Assembly: GCA_902812455.1 (NCBI GenBank)
Contig: CADDZH010000115.1
Location: 1 to 15,733 of the forward strand
Direction: 5' to 3'
Source: Chloroflexota bacterium
GTDB taxonomy: Bacteria; Chloroflexota; Ktedonobacteria; Ktedonobacterales; Ktedonobacteraceae
DNA: 15,733 bases
The translations under genes and the position numbers were made by a program. The notes below the pieces were generated by a model. It made no database searches, was not told where the DNA came from, and saw only the letters and a list, made by a program, of their open reading frames with translations. Numbering within the stretch: position 1 is the stretch's first letter; every line of letters starts with the position of its first letter. Shown here in pieces: positions 7,297 through 12,987 of the stretch.

Positions 7297-7941
7297 ATGA
7301 GAGCAGGTGGAAAGGACGAAGAGAACATCGTGACAATGAAGCGCGCTCGCCTCTATGATATGCTGGCTCTGCTGGTTGCCCTGGTGGTAATCGCACTTGA
7401 TCAGTGGACAAAGGCCCTTGTGGTAGAAAACCTGAGCCCACCCGGCAGCAGGCCACCCATTCCGGTGATTGGAGAATACCTGACGATCTACTATATCCAG
7501 AACTCCGGAGCAGCTTTTAGCCTGCTGGCTAATAATGTCTTGCTGTCTGTGCTGATTGCGGTTGCTATCTGCGTGATCGCCTATCTCTATATACGCATGC
7601 TGAATACAGGCCCGCTGGCATTCAAGCTGATTTTTGGCATGATTATTGGGGGCGCGGTGAGCAACTTGATTGATCGTTTGATACATAGTGGCTACGTGGT
7701 TGACTTTATCTACTTTCGTATTCCCCAGATAGGCTATCGCTTCGCCATCTTCAATCTCGCCGATGCCTCGATCTCGGTAGGGGTCTTTTTGCTCCTGGTG
7801 TATGTCCTGCTGGGTGGCCTGCGTCGAAGAGAAAAAGATTCCGGAGGTGAGCCGCAAGAAAAGAGCGCCGATCACGACGATACCGCCGGGAAAGTATCTT
7901 CCTCGACCCATACAAGCGGGAAGCTTCATTCTCCAGAGTAA
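7297..7941 (+). CDS. lspA: lipoprotein signal peptidase (signal peptidase II)
   Basis: The product cleaves the signal peptide of prolipoproteins after lipid modification, within the membrane. Numbered from the ATG at 7297, the two catalytic aspartates are Asp136 in VVDFI and Asp156 in NLADASI. The supporting motifs DQWTK, NSGAAFSLL and NLIDR are also present. Four hydrophobic helices lie at about residues 20-38, 80-100, 108-124 and 158-175. The 214 residues are longer than usual (about 150-170) because of a polar C-terminal tail of about 35 residues rich in Glu, Asp, Ser and Thr. The start is uncertain: the ATG at 7297 touches the previous stop, but a GTG at 7330 has GAAGAG six bases upstream and an ATG lies at 7336. 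The next gene starts one base after the stop. Confidence 0.95.
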   Translation: MRAGGKDEENIVTMKRARLYDMLALLVALVVIALDQWTKALVVENLSPPGSRPPIPVIGEYLTIYYIQNSGAAFSLLANNVLLSVLIAVAICVIAYLYIRMLNTGPLAFKLIFGMIIGGAVSNLIDRLIHSGYVVDFIYFRIPQIGYRFAIFNLADASISVGVFLLLVYVLLGGLRRREKDSGGEPQEKSADHDDTAGKVSSSTHTSGKLHSPE

Positions 7942-7942
7942 G

Positions 7943-8899
7943 ATGCAGCATACTCATTACAAGCAATTTGATGAAGCCCAGATGCGCCATATTCAAGAGG
8001 ATGAGGCTGGCCAGAGACTCGATCGTTACCTGGTAACGATCCTGGATGGGATCTCGCGCACTGCCATCCAGCGGATGATTGGGGATAAGCTTGTGCTGGT
8101 CAATGGCCGGGCGAGCAAGCCGGGCTACATATTGAGAGCCGGAGACACGGTGCAGGTGATCCAGGCTGCTCCTAACCAGCAGGCGAGTAAGCTGCATGCC
8201 CAGTACCTCCCACTTGATATTGTGTATGAGGATCAGGACCTGCTGGTTGTGAATAAGCCAGCCGGTCTGGTTGTTCACCCGGCGCCCGGCCATCAAGACG
8301 ATACGCTGGTTAACGCGCTACTGGCTCGCTCTCCTGAGCTAGAGAGCGAGGGAGTGGCAAGTGAGCTGCGTCCGGGGATTGTTCACCGGCTGGATAAGGA
8401 TACGTCCGGGCTGCTCATTGTGGCAAAAAATGCGCGCACGCAGGCAGCGCTGATCGAGCAGATGAAACGGCACGAGATTATCAAGCGCTATATCGCGCTT
8501 GTGGAAGGGGTTGTTCCACTTGATCAGGGCAGCATCGATGCTCCCATTGGGCGGGATCCGCGCCATCGCCAGCACATGGCCATCACGGCTATCGGAAGCC
8601 GGGAAGCCCAGACCCATTTTCGCGTCTTGCGCCGCTTCAGCCACCATACCCTCTTGCTTTTGCAGCTTGAAACGGGCCGCACGCACCAGATCAGGGTGCA
8701 TTTGAAGGCTATCGGTTACCCCATCGTGGGCGATCCGGTCTATGGACCAGGAGGATCGCGGAACCTCGGCCTGAAGCGACAGTTCTTGCACGCTTACCAG
8801 CTTGTGTTCACGCACCCTGTGACAGGGGAAAGGCTTGAACTGGAGGCGCCACTTCCTGAAGACCTGGAACAGGTGCTCAAACAGGAATCTTCGTTATAG
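7943..8899 (+). CDS. rluD: RluA/RluD-family pseudouridine synthase
   Basis: The 318-residue protein has an N-terminal S4 RNA-binding domain (GQRLDRYLVTILDGISRTAI onward, about residues 30-80) and a catalytic domain with HRLDKDTSG, where Asp151 is the nucleophile, followed by ETGRTHQIRVHL and GDPVYG. These enzymes turn uridines of large-subunit rRNA (RluD sites in helix 69 in E. coli) or tRNA into pseudouridine. The exact target is not certain from sequence; RluD is the closest match by domain order and by position after lspA. The ATG at 7943 is used because it sits one base after the lspA stop; a second in-frame ATG lies at 7982. Translational coupling with lspA is likely. Confidence 0.9.
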   Translation: MQHTHYKQFDEAQMRHIQEDEAGQRLDRYLVTILDGISRTAIQRMIGDKLVLVNGRASKPGYILRAGDTVQVIQAAPNQQASKLHAQYLPLDIVYEDQDLLVVNKPAGLVVHPAPGHQDDTLVNALLARSPELESEGVASELRPGIVHRLDKDTSGLLIVAKNARTQAALIEQMKRHEIIKRYIALVEGVVPLDQGSIDAPIGRDPRHRQHMAITAIGSREAQTHFRVLRRFSHHTLLLLQLETGRTHQIRVHLKAIGYPIVGDPVYGPGGSRNLGLKRQFLHAYQLVFTHPVTGERLELEAPLPEDLEQVLKQESSL

Positions 8900-9264
8900 T
8901 GCCTTGTAAACCTCTTGGAGATGCGTTATAATATCTCCAGCAAATGAAAAGCACCGCCTGTAACGGGCAGCGTCCCTCGTAGATGATTTCTCGTAGTCGA
9001 GACCGTTAGTCATTCATCAGTCCTCATGCTCTAACTACTACCAGCGTGGACTAGCAATCCGTCTTTTGCCGTTCTGCAACCGTTGATTTAGAATATGTAG
9101 ATGCATTTGAATTCCAATATAGAACATTTGTTCAGTTTTCTCGTTTGCCTGGGCGATGTAGATGAGGCCGGTGTAGGGAAGGGGAGGCCGGTTTCTGCGG
9201 CTGCTAGCCTTTATTTCTTCATTGAAAAGAGACGGCTTCTATCTGCCAGGAAGGAGAAAGTACT
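8900..9264 (+). other. long intergenic / putative 5' leader
   Basis: The 365 bases between rluD and the hypothetical gene hold the promoter at 8904-8932, a 12-codon ATG frame at 8944-8982 (MKSTACNGQRPS, no ribosome site) and a small TCTCG/CGAGA hairpin with loop TAGT (8989-9002). No tRNA, known riboswitch or strong terminator was recognised. A plus-strand open frame from 9101 overlaps the next gene and has no ribosome site, so it is not called. Confidence 0.45.
8904..8932 (+). promoter_or_regulatory. strong sigma-70-type promoter with -10 inside an inverted repeat
   Basis: TTGTAA (8904-8909), a 17-bp spacer and a perfect TATAAT (8927-8932) lie just after the rluD stop. The -10 sits in the 10-base centre of a perfect 7-bp inverted repeat, TGGAGAT (8916-8922) with ATCTCCA (8933-8939), a layout suited to a repressor or to a hairpin at the 5' end. 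The next gene starts at 9265, so a transcript would have a leader of about 325 bases. Confidence 0.6.
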
Positions 9265-10062
9265 ATGCCAGTTCTTGAGTCAACCGATGATAAGATTGTG
9301 CCGCGCAGTATCTTGCGCCATCGTTCGATTGGAGAGAAAAGCGCTCCAGGCGGGAAGCGTAGCACCACGGCAACGACGCCGGCGGTACAGCGAGCTTCGC
9401 GCCCGCAGCCGCAGTCAACTGGGGATCAGGTTGAGGTAGACGAGTGGGAGCGCACAGGAGATGAGGAAGAAGTGGAGGTAAAGACGCCGGCGCGGCGTGC
9501 CAGCGCGACGACCTCGCATAAAGCGCTGCCCAAGAGTCCTCCCAGGACTCCACTACCGGGAACCGGCAAAGGCCGTATATCGATACGGCATGCGCATCCC
9601 TTGCTCTACCTGGGTATTGGGATGATTCTGATGCTGGCCCTGTGGACGCTGGTGATGGCTGCCGTGGGCTGGGTGAACAGGACGATGGATGATATTCATT
9701 ATGGCTATCCACGCACCTACCAGACAGATGCGTTTGTGGGCCACAATGAAGCGAACGGGGTGCCCACCCATTTTATCGCCATTAACTTACACGGTCATAT
9801 AGAGGTTATCGAGATACCGGGTGGGGATGCTTCCAAAGCGCGCATTTATGAAGGCCCGCAGCTCTATACCAGCAATGCCGACCTGGTACCCGTGACGCTC
9901 AAGTTTGTGCATATCAATGGTGATCACCTGCCGGATATGCTTGTCTGCTTCCAGGGCTCGCAGTTGGTGTACATAAATGATGGCCAAAGTTTTCACCCTA
10001 TGAGCGCCGCCGAACGCCAGCAGGTGGAGCAGTTCTTGCAGAATTCTGGCCAATCGTGCTGA
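9265..10062 (+). CDS. single-pass membrane-anchored hypothetical protein (Ktedonobacteria-type)
   Basis: The ATG at 9265 follows AAGGAG. The 265-residue product has a disordered, Thr/Pro/Arg- and Glu-rich cytoplasmic half (1-108), one hydrophobic helix at about 112-137, and an outside domain of about 125 residues. That domain contains DDIHYGYPRTYQTDAFVGH, INLHGHIEVIEIPGG and FVHINGDHLPDMLV. The last of these resembles the Asp-x-Asn-Gly-Asp loops of FG-GAP/VCBS propeller repeats, where the loop binds calcium. I recall similar anchored proteins as recurrent in Ktedonobacteria, but no function is known to me. The leader is unusually long, and the gene converges on the HU gene. Confidence 0.8.
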   Translation: MPVLESTDDKIVPRSILRHRSIGEKSAPGGKRSTTATTPAVQRASRPQPQSTGDQVEVDEWERTGDEEEVEVKTPARRASATTSHKALPKSPPRTPLPGTGKGRISIRHAHPLLYLGIGMILMLALWTLVMAAVGWVNRTMDDIHYGYPRTYQTDAFVGHNEANGVPTHFIAINLHGHIEVIEIPGGDASKARIYEGPQLYTSNADLVPVTLKFVHINGDHLPDMLVCFQGSQLVYINDGQSFHPMSAAERQQVEQFLQNSGQSC

Positions 10063-10080
10063 CAAAGCTTGTGAAACAAA

Positions 10081-10136
10081 TCTCCCATTGTGCTCATGCC
10101 CATCGTTTTGGATGGACAGGAGAGCGCAATGGGAGA
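10081..10136. terminator. nested hairpin, probable bidirectional terminator
   Basis: TCTCCCATTGTGCTC (10081-10095) pairs with GAGCGCAATGGGAGA (10122-10136) over 15 bp with a single G-U pair. Inside, CCATC and GATGG form a second stem with loop GTTTTG. On the minus strand the stem is followed by TTTGTTT, which suits termination of the HU transcript; on the plus strand it is followed by TTCTGCTTTC. It lies between two convergent genes. Confidence 0.75.
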
Positions 10137-10172
10137 TTCTGCTTTCAGCGGGATAAGAATCTCTTGCGATCC

Positions 10173-10565
10173 TTATTTTTTCAGGCTGCTCTTCGTCGTC
10201 CTGGTGCCGTGGTTCGTCGCCTTAAGTGTCTTGCTTTCCTTCGGCGTTGAGGGCTTCGGCTGAGCCGCCTGGGAGAGGACGGCGCCGACCGAGAAGCCGA
10301 CACGTTTGCGGGCAGGGATGGTGATTTGCTTGCCGCCACGAATGGACTTTACCTTGCGGGGAGCCACATTGCGCAGGCTCCAGGTGCCAAATCCCATCAA
10401 ACGAACCTCGTGGCCCTTGGCCACATCCTCACGCACCACTTCGGCGAAAGCGTCGATCACCCTGGTCGTCTCTTTCAGATTGAGACCAGCTCTTGCGGCA
10501 ATCTGGTGGATCAACTCATCTTTGCCGACGACAGAAGCGCGTTTCTCTGGTGTTACAGCAGACAT
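10173..10565 (-). CDS. HU/IHF-family DNA-binding protein with basic C-terminal tail
   Basis: Residues about 12-100 are a complete HU domain: GKDELIHQIAARAGLNLKE, an arm region GFGTWSLRN followed by GGKQITIPARKRVGFSVG, where HU usually has the Pro-tipped DNA-binding arm. The protein bends and packs DNA in the nucleoid. At 130 residues it is longer than the usual 90. The extra part is a Lys/Thr/Ser/Pro-rich tail of about 30 residues (ending TTKSSLKK), similar in kind to the histone-H1-like tails of some actinobacterial HU proteins and likely to add non-specific DNA contacts. AAGGAG is 12 bases before the ATG at 10565-10563, which is longer than usual. A perfect hairpin lies upstream in the leader. 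Confidence 0.95.
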   Translation of the reverse strand: MSAVTPEKRASVVGKDELIHQIAARAGLNLKETTRVIDAFAEVVREDVAKGHEVRLMGFGTWSLRNVAPRKVKSIRGGKQITIPARKRVGFSVGAVLSQAAQPKPSTPKESKTLKATNHGTRTTKSSLKK

Positions 10566-10597
10566 GTTAGACTGTTACTCCTTACGTATATTACTTG

Positions 10598-10614
10598 GAA
10601 GGCGCGTCGCCTTC
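10598..10614 (-). promoter_or_regulatory. perfect hairpin in the HU gene leader
   Basis: GAAGGCG (10598-10604) and CGCCTTC (10608-10614) are exact inverted repeats around CGT. The structure lies about 33 bases upstream of the HU ATG and just before its AAGGAG. It may affect mRNA stability or translation. A second small palindrome, ATCGT-CTT-ACGAT, is at 10653-10665. Function is inferred. Confidence 0.4.
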
Positions 10615-10778
10615 TCATTACTACGGCAGCACGCGAGTTCCTTTTGGTGAAGATCGTCTTACGATTTTAGACTGACCTCGTAGCTGTTGTGCGTACCGGG
10701 ATGGTCACTCCATCCACTTCCACTATACAGAGTCCCACCAAATGGGCTTGTTTGTAGTAGGAGAGCCATCAATGAACA

Positions 10779-10806
10779 TTGCTTTGCGTGAATCTTGCCT
10801 TATAAT
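10779..10806 (+). promoter_or_regulatory. probable promoter of the DUF5808-VOC gene pair
   Basis: TTGCTT (10779-10784), a 16-bp spacer and a perfect TATAAT (10801-10806) lie about 155 bases before the ATG at 10962. A consensus-like TTGACA further down (around 10826) has no matching -10 at the right distance. Confidence 0.5.
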
Positions 10807-10901
10807 AACAAGGGAAGTGAGACCCTTGACACGGAACGAAATAGCGCCTGGGCCAGGGAATGATGATATTTTGAAGTAATTTGGCAATTGCCGCAGGTAT
10901 G

Positions 10902-10925
10902 CGTTTCCTAATAGGGAAACGTTTT
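10902..10925 (+). promoter_or_regulatory. leader hairpin followed by T-run, possible attenuator
   Basis: CGTTTCC (10902-10908) and GGAAACG (10915-10921) form a perfect 7-bp stem with loop TAATAG, directly followed by TTTT. It lies within the presumed leader, about 40 bases before the DUF5808 start. The form is that of a weak intrinsic terminator, and attenuation is possible. The palindrome GGCAATTGCC at 10883-10892 is just upstream and could be a protein-binding site. Confidence 0.4.
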
Positions 10926-10961
10926 ACGCTTGTTATCGCTTTGCTTGAAGGAGTAACTCTT

Positions 10962-11336
10962 ATGAATATATCCTGGCCCGCTGTCTTAGTGATTTGTGGA
11001 GCGCTGATTGCTATTGTCCTCGTCCTGTTGTGGCATCCCCAGCCTTCCCGGCCAAAAGATAGCACACCCGACGATCGTTACCTCAGCGACGACGTTTTCC
11101 GCGATGATGATCGCTACTGGTATGGAGGCGTCTTTTATAACAATCCCGACGATCCTGCTGTATTTGTCCCAAAGCGCTACGGCCTGGGGTGGACCGTGAA
11201 TTTCGGCAATCCTCGAGGCAGGCTGATCCTGATCGGAACGCTGCTGCTACCCCCGGTGTTGCTGCTCCTCACCTTCCTCATCTCTGGCACGGCGCCCATT
11301 GGATGCCACCCGTCTGGATGTCACCCACTGCCATAA
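10962..11336 (+). CDS. small two-helix membrane protein with DUF5808 domain
   Basis: The ATG at 10962 follows GAAGGAG. The 124-residue product has a hydrophobic helix at 6-24, a soluble central part and a second helix at 88-109. The centre contains DDRYWYGGVFYNNPDDPAVF and then VPKRYGLGWTVNFGNP (69-84), which fits the DUF5808 pattern (Trp, Gly, Tyr-Asn-x-x-Asp-Pro, Val-Pro-Lys-Arg, Gly-x-Gly-Trp-x-x-Asn). The domain often occurs beside membrane helices in Gram-positive-type proteins, and its function is unknown. The C-terminus GCHPSGCHPLP repeats Gly-Cys-His-Pro and could bind metal or haem; this is speculation. The VOC gene starts 15 bases after the stop, so the two form an operon. Confidence 0.8.
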   Translation: MNISWPAVLVICGALIAIVLVLLWHPQPSRPKDSTPDDRYLSDDVFRDDDRYWYGGVFYNNPDDPAVFVPKRYGLGWTVNFGNPRGRLILIGTLLLPPVLLLLTFLISGTAPIGCHPSGCHPLP

Positions 11337-11351
11337 AGAAAGGAACAGCAT

Positions 11352-11753
11352 ATGGAACCACGAATCAGTATCATTACCCTGGGCGTCAGCGACCTGCCCT
11401 CCTCGATCCGCTTCTATCGGGATGGCCTGGGCCTGCCCCTTCGCCCAGGTGAGACCTCGGACATCGCTTTTTTCAACCTCCAGGGCACTATGCTGGCCCT
11501 GTATCCGCGTGAAGCTCTGGCGGAAGATGCTACCGTTCCCTCGCAAGGAAGTGGCTTTGCTGGCTTTACTCTGGCACATAATGTGCGCTCGAAAGAAGAA
11601 GTCGATCGGGTTCTGGCCCAGGCCATTGAAGCCGGGGCACGGCTGGTTAAGCCTGCGCAAGACGTCTTCTGGGGCGGCTACTCCGGGTATTTTGCCGACC
11701 CTGATGGATTTCTCTGGGAAATAGCCTGGAATCCTTTTTGGCACTTTGACTAA
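11352..11753 (+). CDS. VOC-fold (glyoxalase/bleomycin-resistance superfamily) protein
   Basis: The ATG at 11352 follows AAAGGAAC. The 133-residue protein is one VOC unit pair (two beta-alpha-beta-beta-beta modules): ITLGVSDLPSSIRFYRDGLG at the start and YFADPDGFLWEIAWNPFW at the end, where the Glu of LWEIAW is the usual metal-ligand position. The typical His at the start of the first strand is replaced by Thr, so full glyoxalase I metal chemistry is doubtful. Superfamily members include dioxygenases, isomerases and drug-binding proteins; the substrate is unknown. It follows the DUF5808 gene in one operon and overlaps the end of a hydrolase remnant tail to tail by four bases. Confidence 0.88.
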   Translation: MEPRISIITLGVSDLPSSIRFYRDGLGLPLRPGETSDIAFFNLQGTMLALYPREALAEDATVPSQGSGFAGFTLAHNVRSKEEVDRVLAQAIEAGARLVKPAQDVFWGGYSGYFADPDGFLWEIAWNPFWHFD

Positions 11754-11968
11754 ACGACAATTGTGTGTCGCTTGATCCAGCTCGCAATCTCGTTCACCAC
11801 CTCTTCCGCCACATGACCAGCTACAGTGTATGTGGCGGGCGTGGCCTTTTGCGCGCCTTCTACAGGCATAAAGAGGTGGCTGAGGCCCGGATACAGGATA
11901 AATTGCACGTCGCTGCGCCCAGTCAAGGCGTCCTGCCAGATCTGGAAATCCTCTCGAGTGACCTGTCG
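11750..11968 (-). pseudogene. C-terminal remnant of an alpha/beta hydrolase (S9/dienelactone-hydrolase-like)
   Basis: A frame on the minus strand from about 11968 to a TAG at 11752-11750 reads REDFQIWQDALTGRSDVQ, then FILYPGLSHLFMP, then YTVAGHVAEEVVNEIASWI. This is the C-terminal end of alpha/beta hydrolases: LYPGLSHLF supplies the catalytic His, and the last helix packs the domain. There is no start codon, and an in-frame TGA lies about seven codons upstream. Some 70 codons remain of a protein normally several hundred long; the nucleophile and acid parts are missing. The fragment overlaps the end of the SgcJ-like gene in another frame, so a deletion or insertion joined the two. Confidence 0.72.
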
Positions 11969-12405
11969 CGGCGCTCTCCGTCAGATGCTGAGGCGCCTGC
12001 CGACCGCCAGACATTATGGTAGGCCGTCATCCACCAGGAGCCACGCTCCTTCACGAGCACCAGCAGCAGGCAGGTATGCAGGGCGCCATCGGGCCCCGCT
12101 TGCACGCCTGGTGGCGCCTGGAGGCCAGACAGGCTGGCGTCGATATCGACGACGGCCACATCAGGGCGAATGAAACGCAGCTCCCTGGTAGTCAAGGTGA
12201 GCAGGGTTCCCTTGAAGATTCCTCCAAAGACCTCCTCGTGGCGACGAGTGAAGGCCTCGCGTCCCACGTAGAAGCTGCCATTGACATTGGTAAAGGTCCC
12301 CTCCGCCAGGTAGCGCGCGCCATAGGCTTGCGCGTCGCCGCGGTTCCACGCTTCAGTCAGTTCACGCATCAGTTGGTGGATGGCGGCTTCGTCAGTCGTT
12401 GCCAT
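11923..12405 (-). CDS. SgcJ/EcaC-type SnoaL-like small protein (DUF4440-like)
   Basis: The ATG at 12405-12403 follows GGGAGG six bases upstream. The 160-residue product has an NTF2-like cone fold signature: AIHQLMRELTEAWNRGDAQA at the N-terminus, FTNVNGSFYVGREAF, and a final strand WWMTAYHNVW. The SgcJ/EcaC family is found in polyketide and enediyne clusters and as stand-alone genes; most members have no defined reaction, and the oxidoreductase name is not well supported. The natural domain should end near residue 138. The last roughly 20 residues (SDGERRDRSLERISRSGR) come from reading an alpha/beta hydrolase remnant in the wrong frame, so the tail is probably junk. It is 94 bases downstream of the broken methyltransferase. 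Confidence 0.82.
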   Translation of the reverse strand: MATTDEAAIHQLMRELTEAWNRGDAQAYGARYLAEGTFTNVNGSFYVGREAFTRRHEEVFGGIFKGTLLTLTTRELRFIRPDVAVVDIDASLSGLQAPPGVQAGPDGALHTCLLLVLVKERGSWWMTAYHNVWRSAGASASDGERRDRSLERISRSGRTP

Positions 12406-12499
12406 GTCAGCCTCCCGTTCAGGTGTTGCCCCCTTCCTTGCGCAAGGATGTGCTCAGCATACCCAATGACAGCAAGAAAAGCAGGGAATTTTCTCCTCA

Positions 12500-12954
12500 T
12501 CATACCTTGCGCGTCCAGGCTGAGACGAGCGCCGGGAGCCGGGCGACGCCCCCCTGACTGGCCACCTCTTCACGCAAGCGATCTGCCAGGGTTTCCATCC
12601 CGACTTCCTCAGCCGTCGCTATGCCAAACTTCAGGATCAGCGGCAAGGTCGCACGCACCGCATCGGCCATCCACTGGCTTGCTGCACACGGGTCTGTGCT
12701 ATCTGGATCACACTGGGATTGTTATCCACGCCCAGCACGCTGCCCGTCGTGCCCACGAACTCCGCTGCCAGCAGGCTTACGTCGCCTGCCCCGCACCCCA
12801 CGTCCAGCACCTTCATCCCTACTGTGATGCCAGCGTCCTCAAACAGGCGCCGGGTGAAGGCCTTGAGGAGCTGGCTCTGCACCTGTAACGGTTGCATCTC
12901 CCTGGGAGCCTGGCCCAATGCGTACATTCCCGTTGCTGCTTGCGTTTCAGACAT
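12500..12954 (-). pseudogene. SAM-dependent methyltransferase, internal deletion and frameshift
   Basis: The start is good: ATG at 12954-12952 with GGAGGA upstream. The first 94 or so residues are the N-terminal half of a class I methyltransferase, with motif I VLDVGCGAGDVSLLA and the acidic loop GVDNNPSVI. At about 12675 the frame breaks and soon stops (at 12637). In another frame the sequence continues at once with WMADAVRATLPLILKFGIA, ATAEEVGMETLADRLREEV and LPALVSAWTRKV, ending at a TGA at 12502-12500. This is the C-terminal tail of the same family. The middle, which I estimate at over 100 residues including motifs II-III, is missing. A single deletion explains both the loss and the frameshift. 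It lies 33 bases after the monooxygenase and was probably in its operon. Confidence 0.82.
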
Positions 12955-12987
12955 AGGTAATTCCTCCTCTTGAGTTGCCTCCCACAG

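Larger units (their letters stand above)
10566..10961. other. divergent intergenic region between the HU gene and the DUF5808 gene
   Basis: The 396 bases contain the HU leader hairpins (10598-10614, 10653-10665), a plus-strand promoter (10779-10806), a 10-bp palindrome GGCAATTGCC (10883-10892) and a hairpin with T-run (10902-10925). No gene is supported on either strand. A clear HU promoter was not found. Confidence 0.5.

Noticed and set aside
6580..7929. 449-codon open frame on the minus strand
   Set aside because: It runs opposite to the dksA-like and lspA genes and through a repeat, has no ribosome site, and its translation shows no family; the plus-strand genes are certain.
8944..8982. 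12-codon ATG frame as a leader peptide
   Set aside because: No ribosome site, no run of regulatory codons and no attenuator hairpin after it.
8985..9020. CTGATGA and GAAA on the minus strand, like a hammerhead ribozyme core
   Set aside because: No stem II directly follows CTGATGA; the only local hairpin (8989-9002) is in the wrong place and stems I and III are absent.
9101..9439. 112-codon plus-strand frame overlapping the start of the 9265 gene
   Set aside because: No ribosome site and no family; the gene at 9265 has a strong AAGGAG and a coherent membrane-protein layout.
10826..10860. TTGACA as a -35 box for the DUF5808 gene
   Set aside because: No acceptable -10 occurs 15-19 bases downstream; the TATAAT at 10801-10806 is the better promoter.
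12016..12888. 290-codon plus-strand frame
   Set aside because: It overlaps the SgcJ-like gene and the methyltransferase remnant on the minus strand, both of which have good ribosome sites and family motifs.
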